Of a DNA stretch of 64,000 nucleotides, positions 1 to 11,812 are shown one piece after another (within the stretch, counting starts at the first letter, position 1; the number at the start of each line of letters is the position of its first letter). The DNA is taken from the NCBI GenBank assembly GCA_905197905.1, contig CAJKAP010000004.1, forward strand, positions 103,236-167,235, in the 5' to 3' direction. This stretch comes from an uncultured Sutterella sp. (lineage in GTDB: Bacteria; Pseudomonadota; Gammaproteobacteria; Burkholderiales; Burkholderiaceae_F). Under the pieces are notes generated by a model. It had not been told where the DNA came from. It saw nothing but the letters and a program-made list of their open reading frames with translations, and made no database searches. A program made the position numbers and the translations under genes.

Positions 1-1372
1 GGCGCCAACTCGAGAGATAGCTCTGCGGATCGTAAGGCGCACCCCAAGAAAGAGAATACTGCAAATCGAAGTTCCCCGAGCGCTGACGATCTAAGAAGGA
101 TTGTTTTTCTTCGCCCACAATCGGCATATCAATCCCAATCGCGCGCAAATCCGCCTGCACCGCCTCAGCAATCGTCTTTTCCTGAGCGTTTTTGGCGTTA
201 AAGTAGAAAGTCACGCGTAGTGGCGTCCCATTTTTCGCACGAACCCCATCGCTTCCCATCACCCAGCCGTCTTTTTCGAGAATCTCGGCGGCTTCTTTCG
301 GATCATAGTGGCGAGGCGAGAGCGGTACATCGCATCCTGGGACCGTCTTCGCGAAGAGCGTTAAGGCTTCGGTTTCGCGCCCATTTAAAATATTCTTCAC
401 AATCGCATCGCGATTAATGGCGCGCTGAATGGCTTCACGCACGGGAGCCTCGCCTGTAATGGGGCGCTTCGAGTTGAGCAAAATCGCTCGGCTTGCAATC
501 GGGTCACTCCACACCGTCTTAAATTTCCCTTCCTTTTGAAGCGCGTCCATCGCGTCAATCGAGAGCTGATCGCCGTCAGCACCAAAGATGAGCTGAATTT
601 CGCCCTTTTCTAAGGACAAAAGAAGCGTCTGACTATCGGGCACCACCATCCAGTTGACGGTTTTCAATTTCGCCTTTTCGCCCCAGTAAGCTTCATTACG
701 CGTAAAAGTAGCCTCTTGATTGCGCTTGTGATCCGTCAGAACCCAGGGACCCGTCCCAATGAGGCACGAGACTCCATTGAGCGTTTGTCCCTCTTTCATG
801 CACTGCGGCGCAATAAAGCGGAAAGGACGCGTTAAGCCTAATTCAATTAGCGTCGGGAAATACGGCGCTTTCAAGGTTAAGCGCCATGTGAAGGGATCAA
901 CGACTTCGTTTTTCTCCATCACGTTCACAATGTCTAACCAGGCGTGGCGCGAAGCGTTAGCGAGCACCGCATCGACGTTTTTCTTTACCACATCGGCCGT
1001 AAAGGGCGTGCCGTCAGAGAACTTCACATCTTTACGTAAATGGAAGGTATAGACCTTCCCATCGGGGCTAATCTCCCAGCTCTCGGCAAGCCACGGCTTC
1101 ACACCCTCTTTCGTGTTTTTCGTAAGCGCTTCAAAGACCATCCCCTGCGCGGCCATCTCGCCCAAGTAGAGGTGTGGGTTGATGTCACGGATATCCTTCA
1201 TGGAGCCAAAATTGAGCGTATCGCGTGGTGCCGAAGCGCTAGTAGCAGGAGCGGCATTGCCCTCTTTTTTGTCCCCACAGCCCGTGAGTCCTAGCCCCAA
1301 GAGAGAAACCGCGCAAAGCGATAAAACGAGAGGACGAAGGCGCAAAGTAGACGCTTTTCCGTTAGACATCAT
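1..1372 (-). CDS. ABC transporter substrate-binding lipoprotein, NikA/peptide type (3' end off window)
   Basis: Reading the minus strand from the ATG at 1372 (a second ATG follows at once) gives an uninterrupted protein to the window edge, so the C-terminus is missing. It begins with a basic stretch and a hydrophobic segment ending in a lipobox LGLTGC, so it is probably a lipoprotein. The body reads like family 5 solute-binding proteins (NikA/DppA/OppA): an early LNFGSMKDIRDINPHLY stretch, then KDVKFSDGTPFTADVV and INRDAIVKNIL motifs. It would bind the ligand in the periplasm and deliver it to the permease encoded by neighbouring genes. AGGA sits just before the start. Nickel or a nickel chelate is favoured over peptides because of the His-rich ATPase partner and shared operators; the ligand itself is inference. 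Confidence 0.8.
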   Translation of the reverse strand, partial: MMSNGKASTLRLRPLVLSLCAVSLLGLGLTGCGDKKEGNAAPATSASAPRDTLNFGSMKDIRDINPHLYLGEMAAQGMVFEALTKNTKEGVKPWLAESWEISPDGKVYTFHLRKDVKFSDGTPFTADVVKKNVDAVLANASRHAWLDIVNVMEKNEVVDPFTWRLTLKAPYFPTLIELGLTRPFRFIAPQCMKEGQTLNGVSCLIGTGPWVLTDHKRNQEATFTRNEAYWGEKAKLKTVNWMVVPDSQTLLLSLEKGEIQLIFGADGDQLSIDAMDALQKEGKFKTVWSDPIASRAILLNSKRPITGEAPVREAIQRAINRDAIVKNILNGRETEALTLFAKTVPGCDVPLSPRHYDPKEAAEILEKDGWVMGSDGVRAKNGTPLRVTFYFNAKNAQEKTIAEAVQADLRAIGIDMPIVGEEKQSFLDRQRSGNFDLQYSLSWGAPYDPQSYLSSWR

Positions 1373-1380
1373 CTAATTCC

Positions 1381-1439
1381 TAAAAAAAGAACCAACACGT
1401 TACCTTTTCCCTTTTGCAAAAGGTGGGCAACGTGTTGGC
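1381..1439 (-). terminator. Intrinsic terminator/attenuator in the leader of the NikA-like gene
   Basis: On the minus strand CCAACACGTT (1438-1429) pairs with AACGTGTTGG (1401-1392), with a further inner stem ACCTTTT/AAAAGGT, followed directly by a T-rich run (1390-1382). It lies between the promoter at 1507-1540 and the ribosome-binding site of the NikA-like gene, not directly after the upstream gene. That is the position expected of an attenuator. It could instead stop read-through from the upstream ATPase gene. Confidence 0.7.
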
Positions 1440-1506
1440 GAGTTTCTCAAAACACAATATTCAGAGAGAGCATTTCCCGTACTCACCTGAAAGATGGATT
1501 GGGAAG

Positions 1507-1540
1507 ATTATACTTCATACAAAAATAATTTTTGTATGAA
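1507..1540 (-). promoter_or_regulatory. Promoter and 27-bp palindromic operator of the NikA-like gene
   Basis: The palindrome at 1514-1540 has arms TTCATACAAAA and TTTTGTATGAA around a short A/T centre. A perfect -10 TATAAT lies one base away (1512-1507, minus strand), so the palindrome covers the spacer and -35 region, as a repressor site would. A nearly identical palindrome with the same spacing occurs at 4542-4568. The half-site words TCATAC and GTATGA are the words of the E. coli NikR operator, but here in inverted order and spacing, so the binding protein is unknown. Confidence 0.65.
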
Positions 1541-1567
1541 AATTGAGGCTCACTTTTGATTTGCGTG

Positions 1568-1587
1568 AAAAAACTCGCGGGTTTTTG
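1568..1587 (-). terminator. Weak terminator-like hairpin after the second ATPase gene
   Basis: On the minus strand AAAAAC and GTTTTTT flank a short GC loop just past the stop of the ATPase gene. The stem is mostly A-T, so termination may be weak. Confidence 0.35.
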
Positions 1588-1609
1588 TTGGCGGGGCAAC
1601 CTTTTTGCC

Positions 1610-2383
1610 CTACTCCCAGTAGCAACGTTTAATGAGTGTGCGAAGCGCAGCGTTCTCAGACCTTAAGAGAGACTCAGGGTTTCCGTCCGCCAAAATCCCC
1701 CCTTCGCCCAGCACGATCACCCGGTCGCACAGCGTAACGACCGCTTCTAAATCATGGCTCACGAAAAACCAGAGGCTCTCTTTGGGCTTCGTTTCCTTTA
1801 GGTAGCGTAAAACCGTATTCTGGTGCAGTGCATCCAATGCAGAGAGTGCTTCATCAAAAAAGGTGACTCTTGCCTCGGACAAGAGTGCTCTCGCAATGGC
1901 CACCCTCTGGCACTGTCCGCCAGAGAGTTCACGCGGAAAAGCAGTGAGCAATTTTTCTGAGAGCCCTAATGCGTGCAGCACTTCCCTCATACGGGCATGC
2001 TCGTCTTCTCTTTGGCCCTTTAGGCGCAGACTCCCTAAAAGTGCCCCTTCAAGGGTTAAGTCTGGGTTGAGCGCAGAACTGCTATCTTGAAAAACCGCCG
2101 CAAAGTCCCCGGGGTGCGCCGTTTGCCAAGCCGCAGGGCTCATTCCTTCAATCGTAATCGTGCCAGTGCTAGGCGCTTCAAGCCCCATCATGAGGCGCGT
2201 GAGCGTTGTTTTCCCTTCGCCAGAATACCCCATCAAGCCCACACATTCGCCAGGGTGAAATTCAAGGTTTAGGTTTTGAAAAACGGTTTTCCCTTCTTCA
2301 CCTAACCATTTAGCCAAGCGACCACCGCCGTAGATTTTCCCAAGATTTCTGATCGAAATGAGAGGCGCAGTTTTCTCTTTCAT
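1610..2383 (-). CDS. ABC transporter ATP-binding protein, NikE/OppF type
   Basis: A 257-residue ATPase subunit of the nickel/peptide importer family, powering uptake at the inner membrane. Visible motifs in order are Walker A GYSGEGKTT, the ABC signature LSGGQCQRVAIARAL, Walker B VTFFDEALSALD and a switch His in FVSHDLEAVV. The DEALSALD form is usual for the NikE branch. The ATG at 2383 overlaps the stop of the upstream permease-ATPase fusion (TGATG), which implies translational coupling; a GTG three bases earlier is possible. It works with the fused ATPase as the second nucleotide-binding domain. Confidence 0.85.
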   Translation of the reverse strand: MKEKTAPLISIRNLGKIYGGGRLAKWLGEEGKTVFQNLNLEFHPGECVGLMGYSGEGKTTLTRLMMGLEAPSTGTITIEGMSPAAWQTAHPGDFAAVFQDSSSALNPDLTLEGALLGSLRLKGQREDEHARMREVLHALGLSEKLLTAFPRELSGGQCQRVAIARALLSEARVTFFDEALSALDALHQNTVLRYLKETKPKESLWFFVSHDLEAVVTLCDRVIVLGEGGILADGNPESLLRSENAALRTLIKRCYWE

Positions 2384-4476
2384 CACTTTGCCTCCGTATG
2401 TTTATGATCGTGATCGTCTCCATGCGAATGTGCGTGGGGATGACCGTGCGTGTGCGCATGACTGTGCTCATGATCGTGGTCATGCTCATGATCATGAGCA
2501 TGATGGTGATGCCCGTGCGAGTGTTCCGCATGGTGCATCTGATGGTGCGCAATCTCTTCTTCCAAGTGCGCCAGAAGCCCGGCTTCATCGTGTCCCTGCT
2601 CTCGCACATCGCTTGCCAAGTGGTGATGTTCTTTCCCTTCACGGTGAAGCAAATCGTGTGCCACGCTGGCCCCTACGCCCTTTTGAGAGACTTCAGCGAG
2701 TAGCCTATCGAGTGCTTTTTCTTTTTGCTGGTGCGAGTGCACCAAGGCGCGTGTATACGGATCCGCGGGGTGCTTTAAAAGTGCCCCTGCGCCCGACTCA
2801 ATCACGCGGCCATTTTGCATCACAATGAGCCGATCGGCTAAGCGCTCTGCGAGCGTTAAATCATGCGTAATCACTAAAAGGGTCATCCCAGAGGCTTTTA
2901 AGCTCACGAGCGTTTCAACCACTTCGCGCGTCGATTCAGCATCAAGCGATGCGGTGGGCTCATCAATAATAGCGACAGAGGGTTCTCGCAAAAGCACAGT
3001 CGAGAGAAGCGCACGCTGGGCCATCCCGCCAGAAATTTCAGCGGGGTAAGAGGAGAGTACGCGCTCGGGCTCCGTGAAGCGAAGCCGTGCGAGGACGTCC
3101 ACGATTTTCTGGCGACGTGCCTCAGCGCTCATCACCTCTCCCTTTTCTTTAAGGCGAAGTGAGAGAACGGCATCGAGCTGTTTACCAACTTTAGCCAGCG
3201 GTTCAAACGCCGTCATCGCGTTTTGCACAACGTAAAGCAACTTTGCACCACGAGACGCGGCTCTATGATCGACTGTCTCCAAGAAAATCGCCTCTCCATC
3301 AAGCCACACTTCCCCCGTGACTTGGAATTTGGCGGGCAAAAGTCCCACTAGGGCGCGCGAGAAAAGGGTTTTCCCAGCGCCCGATTCGCCCAAAATCACC
3401 AAGGCTTCGCCTCGTGTGACAGCGAGCGCGGCGTGAGTGACCAATTCATAGCGAGCGCCCCCTTTGTCTTCTAGCGCAATCGAGAGTCCACGAACCGTTA
3501 ATCCCTGAGGCAAAACGGGAATAGGCACTTCCCCTTTTTCTAAAGACTGAGGCGGTAAGATATCCCCTGCTCGTTTATTTTCCCAGTGCGAAAACCCTTT
3601 TTGCACGCGAGTATCTAGCGCATCGCGCAACGCATCTCCTAAAAATGAGAGGGCTGCCACGACAAACAAAATCGCCAACCCGGGAATCCACGAGAGCCAA
3701 GCGTGTACGCTCATCACTTCTTTGCTTTCCGCGAGCATCATCCCCCACTCTGGCGTCGGAGGTTGTAAGCCAAGCCCTAAGAAAGAGAGTGTGGAAATTA
3801 AGAGCAAAATATGCCCCGCATCAAGGCTCATCAAAACGAAGAATTCCCCAAGAGCACCAGGGAGAATATGTTCTTTCACGAGTTGCCAACGAGAAACCCC
3901 ACTCACGCGCGCGGCTTCCACATAACCCTTAGAAAGGAGTCCCTTCACAATCGTGCGCGCCATACGCGCGTACCATGGCCACATCGCGACAACACTGGCG
4001 AGCACAATCGAAAAGACGCCAGGCCCCATAATCCCCACGAGTGCCAACACCGTCACTTCACTCGGAAACGACATCATCACGTCGGCAAAGCGCATCATGA
4101 GGTTTTCTGTGCGACCGCGCGACATGGCGGCCGTAATCCCGTAGACCGTTCCGACGAGCGCAATGAGAAGCATGGTGAGAAGCGCGGTGAAAACGCTTGT
4201 GCGAATCCCCCAAAGTAGACGAGAGAAAATATCGCGCCCTAGCTGATCCGTACCCAGCCAGTGCTCACTGCTGGGGAGCGCAAACTTTTGCCCTAAAGAA
4301 ATCGTGATGGGGTTATCGAGCGGCAAAAAAGGAACGGCAAGCCCCAGAAGAATCACCGCACAAAGAAGAAGCAACCACGCACGCGCGGCACGCCACGCCC
4401 AAAGGCGCGCAAAAAGACGATGAAGCGCAGAGGGCATCGGACGATTGGCGGTTGAGGAAGGCGGCGTGGCGTTCAT
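2383..4476 (-). CDS. Fused permease-ATPase of a nickel/peptide ABC importer with His-rich tail
   Basis: A 697-residue fusion. Residues 1-300 are a NikC/DppC-type permease with several membrane segments and the coupling-loop region YVEAARVSGVSRWQLVKEHILPG. Residues 330-600 are a NikD/OppD-type ATPase with Walker A GESGAGKT (about 362), signature ISGGMAQRAL, Walker B VAIIDEPTASLD and switch motif VITHDLTLAERLADR. Residues about 615-697 are a low-complexity tail with dozens of His mixed with Asp and Glu, of the kind seen in nickel and zinc chaperones. Permease and ATPase are normally separate proteins. The tail probably binds metal in the cytoplasm, which supports nickel or another divalent metal as cargo. 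The second permease (NikB equivalent) is not in the window and may follow the binding-protein gene off the left edge. Confidence 0.85.
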   Translation of the reverse strand: MNATPPSSTANRPMPSALHRLFARLWAWRAARAWLLLLCAVILLGLAVPFLPLDNPITISLGQKFALPSSEHWLGTDQLGRDIFSRLLWGIRTSVFTALLTMLLIALVGTVYGITAAMSRGRTENLMMRFADVMMSFPSEVTVLALVGIMGPGVFSIVLASVVAMWPWYARMARTIVKGLLSKGYVEAARVSGVSRWQLVKEHILPGALGEFFVLMSLDAGHILLLISTLSFLGLGLQPPTPEWGMMLAESKEVMSVHAWLSWIPGLAILFVVAALSFLGDALRDALDTRVQKGFSHWENKRAGDILPPQSLEKGEVPIPVLPQGLTVRGLSIALEDKGGARYELVTHAALAVTRGEALVILGESGAGKTLFSRALVGLLPAKFQVTGEVWLDGEAIFLETVDHRAASRGAKLLYVVQNAMTAFEPLAKVGKQLDAVLSLRLKEKGEVMSAEARRQKIVDVLARLRFTEPERVLSSYPAEISGGMAQRALLSTVLLREPSVAIIDEPTASLDAESTREVVETLVSLKASGMTLLVITHDLTLAERLADRLIVMQNGRVIESGAGALLKHPADPYTRALVHSHQQKEKALDRLLAEVSQKGVGASVAHDLLHREGKEHHHLASDVREQGHDEAGLLAHLEEEIAHHQMHHAEHSHGHHHHAHDHEHDHDHEHSHAHTHGHPHAHSHGDDHDHKHTEAK

Positions 4477-4534
4477 GGATAAGTTTCTTTGGGGCGAAGA
4501 AAATCGGAATGCGGAGCATTCTACTCCAATTCGT

Positions 4535-4568
4535 ATTTTACTTCATACAAAAATAAGTTTTGTATGAA
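4535..4568 (-). promoter_or_regulatory. Promoter and 27-bp palindromic operator of the permease-ATPase gene
   Basis: The palindrome at 4542-4568 has arms TTCATACAAAA and TTTTGTATGAA and differs by one base from the one at 1514-1540. A -10 TAAAAT (4540-4535, minus strand) sits one base away, the same geometry as at the first site. The two units are therefore likely controlled by the same regulator. Confidence 0.65.
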
Positions 4569-4574
4569 AGATAA

Positions 4575-4618
4575 AAGGAAAAACGCCTCGAACCACTTTC
4601 ACAGCGATCCGAGGCGTT
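4575..4618 (-). terminator. purL terminator
   Basis: On the minus strand AACGCCTCG (4618-4610) pairs with CGAGGCGTT (4590-4582), followed by a T-rich run, 25 bases past the purL stop. Confidence 0.85.
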
Positions 4619-4642
4619 AAAAGTTAAAGCCTAGCCGAGAAC

Positions 4643-8587
<3,945 letters not shown>

Positions 8588-8900
8588 AGTCTTCCCAATC
8601 AGAAAGCCCGAAGGCATAAAGGATTAATAAAAGTGGCCTGCTTTTCTTCTTTTAAAAGTCAAAGCAGAAAGACAAACGCCCTACTCCTTACTGGAAAAAG
8701 GCACTTTTCTTTCGGCTTTAGCATTTCTCAAGTGTGGTCAAGAAAAAAGCACTTCCTTCATGCACGCTGATTATAGCGGAGTGAACCTCGCCTTGCCGAT
8801 GAAAGAGACGGCTTTCTGGCTCATTAAAACGGAAAAAAGCGCTTCTTAGTTCAGAAGCGCTCTCTTTCCTTTAGCTAGCACGGCAAAGCACTATGGCAAC
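8588..8900. other. Intergenic region upstream of purL
   Basis: A minus-strand TATAAT at 8775-8770 is the best candidate -10 for purL, but no good -35 is visible, so the promoter is uncertain. The left part also holds the terminator of the cyclophilin-like gene. No RNA gene or small coding sequence is supported. Confidence 0.4.
8833..8861 (-). terminator. Terminator of the oxidoreductase operon
   Basis: On the minus strand AGCGCTTCT and AGAAGCGCT form a 9-bp stem followed by TTTTTT, downstream of the cyclophilin-like gene. Confidence 0.85.
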
Positions 8901-9317
8901 TCACTTCGCTTTTTCAAACCGGACTTTTGTATTTTCTCGTCCAAGAATCGCCGAGAAGTCACCATCAAAGCGTCCTAGATGCACCAAGCCACGAGACCTG
9001 GCATGTGGTCGATAGAAAATAGCCACATTACCCCACGGCGCATAGTAGTTAATGTCGCCAACCGCTGCCGCAACGCCATCGGGCGCACGGCTTGTGTCTA
9101 ACTTGCGCGGCAGGTAGCTGATTTTCTCTTCACCCGCGTAGTCGCTTAGCTCCAACTCAAGCGGCAGCATCTGGTAGAAATCTTTGGCCGCTTCGCCGCT
9201 AGCGAGCGTTGCAGTGAGTGTCTCACCGTTTGCAATCACATGAATTTTCATTTCTGATTCCTCGGCAAAAGTCATCGTCGAAAGAAACAAACTTAAAAGA
9301 AAAATCGCTTTTTTCAT
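8901..9317 (-). CDS. Secreted cyclophilin-like fold protein
   Basis: A 138-residue protein with a cleavable signal peptide (KKAIFLLSLFLSTMTFAEE) followed by a domain resembling the bacterial cyclophilin-like (Cyclophil_like2) family: an opening strand MKIHVIANGETLTATL, then DYAGEEKISYLP and a glycine-rich GDINYYAPWGNVAIFY. That family shares the cyclophilin barrel but its catalytic role is not established. The ATG at 9317 gives a proper signal peptide; a GTG seven codons earlier overlaps the upstream SDR gene and is less likely. It is the last gene of a three-gene operon with an SDR and a flavodoxin-fold oxidoreductase. Confidence 0.75.
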   Translation of the reverse strand: MKKAIFLLSLFLSTMTFAEESEMKIHVIANGETLTATLASGEAAKDFYQMLPLELELSDYAGEEKISYLPRKLDTSRAPDGVAAAVGDINYYAPWGNVAIFYRPHARSRGLVHLGRFDGDFSAILGRENTKVRFEKAK

Positions 9318-9331
9318 GACTTTTTCGTGAT

Positions 9332-10084
9332 TTACCACGGCTGCGTTGTCGGTCCCAGCGTGAATTCACTCACATTGGTGTCGTCTGGCTGGCTAAGCGC
9401 AAAGGCGACTACGTTAGCCACACGTTCAGACGGAATTTCGTAGGTGTCATAGAGCGCACGATAGCCTTCCGAGGTGTCCTTGTCTGTAATACTGTCAACC
9501 AACTCCGACTGCACTGCTGCTGGGTAAATCGTCGCGGTGCGAATATTCGTACCAGCTTGTGCAGATTCCATGCGAAGCGCTTCCATGATGGCCTTCACAG
9601 CCCACTTCGTTCCGCAATAGACACCCGCGCCAGGATAGACTTTGAGACCTGCAACAGAAGAAACCGCAATGACGTGACCGGACTTTTGTGCTTCAAAGGT
9701 TGGCAAAACGGCGGCAATCCCGTTGAGCACGCCCTTAATATTCACATCCACCATGGCATTCCAATTGGCGGTCTCAAGTGCCGAGAGTGGTGAATTTGGC
9801 ATCAAACCCGCATTTAAAAAGATGGCATCGACTTTGCCAAAAGTAGATTTAGCAAGCTCTATCAGGGCAGCGTTGTCTTCGGGCTTCACCACATCAGTGA
9901 CGCGATAGACGGCTTCACCGCCTGCGGCTTTAATCTTTTCGACAATTGCTTGGAGCTTTGCTTCACGGCGCGCCCCCAAGACGAGCTTGGCACCTTCTTT
10001 GGCGAGCTTATAAGCCGTAGCTTCACCAATGCCGCTCGAAGCACCCGTAATAATCACGACTTTATTGTCAATGTTATTCATCAC
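9332..10084 (-). CDS. Short-chain dehydrogenase/reductase
   Basis: A 250-residue classical SDR, expected to be an NAD(P)-dependent oxidoreductase in the cytoplasm. The N-terminal cofactor motif is TGASSGIGEA (about 14-23), NAG is in IFLNAGLMPN, and the catalytic triad is Ser in VSSVAGLK with Tyr and Lys in VYCGTKWAVK. The substrate cannot be read from the sequence. It lies between the oxidoreductase and cyclophilin-like genes on the same strand. Confidence 0.9.
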   Translation of the reverse strand: MMNNIDNKVVIITGASSGIGEATAYKLAKEGAKLVLGARREAKLQAIVEKIKAAGGEAVYRVTDVVKPEDNAALIELAKSTFGKVDAIFLNAGLMPNSPLSALETANWNAMVDVNIKGVLNGIAAVLPTFEAQKSGHVIAVSSVAGLKVYPGAGVYCGTKWAVKAIMEALRMESAQAGTNIRTATIYPAAVQSELVDSITDKDTSEGYRALYDTYEIPSERVANVVAFALSQPDDTNVSEFTLGPTTQPW

Positions 10085-10112
10085 TTTTTCCTTTTTCTTT
10101 TTTGAATGGCTC

Positions 10113-10721
10113 TTAGGCAGTTAAACGCGCGATGAGTGCCTCGCGGTATTCCTTTAATTTGCTGCGCGAAGCGGCTTCAAAAACGAGCGGTTCGAGGTAG
10201 GTCATCCCGCAATGAAGCGCGCTTGCCTTCAGCGGCAAAAAGACGTCTTTCAATTCCACGCCAATGCGACCATGGGGACCATAGGTAGAACGCCCGCCCG
10301 CGGCTTGACTCACCACTAGGAGCTCTTTGCCTTTCCAGAGGTCTGGGCCCACACTCCCCCAGACATCATTCATATAGGCTTTCAACATCGGCGTGACGTT
10401 AAACCAGTGCGTCGGGAAAATAAAGACGATGCGCTCGTGCTGGCGCGTTAACTCATACTCCGTTGAGCTATCAATCGCACGGCTGTCAAAACCATAAAGG
10501 CTTTCCAGATTGCGTACCGTGACGCCTTCAATACCACGAGCCGTTTCTTCAAAGGCCTTGGTGAAAGTGGATTGATCTGGATACGGATGAGACACAATCA
10601 CTAATGTTTTCTTCATGACTTTTCCTTCCTTCGTGTTTTCTTCTGCGGCGTTAGCGACGCCCGTGAAAGTCGTCGCAGCGAGCACTGCACCCGCTTGAAT
10701 AAAAGTTCTTCTTTTCATCAC
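10113..10721 (-). CDS. Flavodoxin-fold NAD(P)H-dependent oxidoreductase with Tat-type leader
   Basis: A 202-residue protein of the NAD(P)H dehydrogenase (quinone)/KefF-MdaB family, with VIVSHPYPDQSTFTKAF near the start and the flavin-site stretch FPTHWFNVTPMLKAYMNDVWG. Enzymes of this family use FMN or FAD to reduce quinones or similar acceptors and are usually cytoplasmic. Here the N-terminus KRRTFIQAGAVLAATTFTGVANA looks like a twin-arginine export signal, so a folded flavoprotein may go to the periplasm. The start has AGGAG upstream. A second in-frame ATG at 10616, right before the catalytic domain, also has a strong ribosome-binding site (GGAAGG), so a cytoplasmic form may be made too. 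It is first in the operon divergent from the LysR gene. Confidence 0.85.
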   Translation of the reverse strand: MMKRRTFIQAGAVLAATTFTGVANAAEENTKEGKVMKKTLVIVSHPYPDQSTFTKAFEETARGIEGVTVRNLESLYGFDSRAIDSSTEYELTRQHERIVFIFPTHWFNVTPMLKAYMNDVWGSVGPDLWKGKELLVVSQAAGGRSTYGPHGRIGVELKDVFLPLKASALHCGMTYLEPLVFEAASRSKLKEYREALIARLTA

Positions 10722-10751
10722 TTGGCTCCTTCTTTTTTTGAGGATGAAAAA

Positions 10752-10780
10752 AGTATAGGGAAAGCTTTTTAATATTACAA
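10752..10780 (-). promoter_or_regulatory. Promoter of the oxidoreductase operon
   Basis: On the minus strand a -35 TTGTAA (10780-10775) and -10 TATACT (10757-10752) are separated by exactly 17 bases. The site lies in the 111-bp gap shared with the divergent LysR gene, the usual place for a LysR target. Confidence 0.6.
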
Positions 10781-10832
10781 TTTCTTTATTTTTATGCTAA
10801 TCTATGCAAAAAATTTATATTAAAGAGAAAAC

Positions 10833-11717
10833 ATGGATATCAAACCACTACGCTACTTTTTGGCACTGGCAAAAACAGGATCGGTCTCTGCGGCGGCAGA
10901 GTATTTGCATCTCACGCAGCCAGCGGTCTCTCGTCAGCTCTCCGACTTAGAGGAGGCGCTTGATACGCAACTTTTTGTTCGGGGAAGTCGTGGCATCACG
11001 TTAACGGAAGATGGCGAGCGACTGCGCCATCGTGCAGAAGAGATTTTGGCCTTGGTCTCGAAAACAGAAGAAGAATTTAAGCCTTCTAGCGAAGCGGTGA
11101 GTGGTGAAATCTATATTGGTTGTGGTGAAACCGTCGTGATGCGTCATCTCATCCACTTTCTGCACCAATTCCAAAAAGAATATCCAGAGGTCAAGGTTCA
11201 CATTATCAGTGCGGATGCCAACGATACCGTAGAAAAGCTCGATCAAGGTCTCCTTGACTTTGGCGTACTCTTGCTGGAAAGCGCCTTTGTGCGTGTCTAT
11301 GAAAGTATCGAGTTGCCTGAAAAAGATCGTTGGGGCGTTTTGATGCGAAAAGATGATCCGCTCGTTGCCAAAAACGTGATTTCGCCAGCGGATTTGCGTG
11401 GCATTCCCGTCATCACACCGAGGCAAAGCCACGCGCCAGGCTTTTTGAGTAGTTGGCTCAAATATGATTTTGAAGAATTAAATGTCGTCGCAACCTATAA
11501 CCTTATTTTCAACGCCACGCTGATGGTGGAGCAAGGCATTGGCGTTGCACTGGGCCTCGACAATTTGGCAAACACCTCTGAAGACAGTCGCCTCACCTTC
11601 CGTCCTTTCGACCCAATACTAGAAGTGCCTAGTCACTTTGTTTGGAAGAAATATCGCCCGCTCTCCAAGGCGGCGGAACTCTTTTTAAATGAAGTGAGAG
11701 CGGTCTTAAAGCCGTGA
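10833..11717 (+). CDS. LysR-family transcriptional regulator
   Basis: A 294-residue LysR-type regulator. An N-terminal winged helix (LRYFLALAKTGSVSAAAEYLHLTQPAVSRQLSDLEEAL, about residues 5-42) is followed by the two-lobed effector domain starting near 90 (GEIYIGCGET). It is transcribed away from the flavodoxin-fold oxidoreductase/SDR/cyclophilin-like operon and most likely regulates that operon in response to a small molecule. The effector is unknown. Confidence 0.92.
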   Translation: MDIKPLRYFLALAKTGSVSAAAEYLHLTQPAVSRQLSDLEEALDTQLFVRGSRGITLTEDGERLRHRAEEILALVSKTEEEFKPSSEAVSGEIYIGCGETVVMRHLIHFLHQFQKEYPEVKVHIISADANDTVEKLDQGLLDFGVLLLESAFVRVYESIELPEKDRWGVLMRKDDPLVAKNVISPADLRGIPVITPRQSHAPGFLSSWLKYDFEELNVVATYNLIFNATLMVEQGIGVALGLDNLANTSEDSRLTFRPFDPILEVPSHFVWKKYRPLSKAAELFLNEVRAVLKP

Positions 11718-11734
11718 TCGCGAAAAAAATGAAA

Positions 11735-11772
11735 TGAAAAAAGAGCGTCTCCCACTAAAAGGAAACGCTCTT
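11735..11772 (-). terminator. Convergent terminator between the LysR and DUF305 genes
   Basis: AAGAGCGT (11741) pairs with ACGCTCTT (11765-11772). The T-run is better on the minus strand, so it mainly serves the DUF305 gene but may act in both directions. Confidence 0.75.
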
Positions 11773-11812
11773 CTTCATTCATCACACAAGGAAACGAATC
11801 AGGACTCGTTGA

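Noticed and set aside
2358..2828. Plus-strand frames over the His-rich tail
   Set aside because: They arise from the repetitive CAT/CAC codons of the opposite gene.
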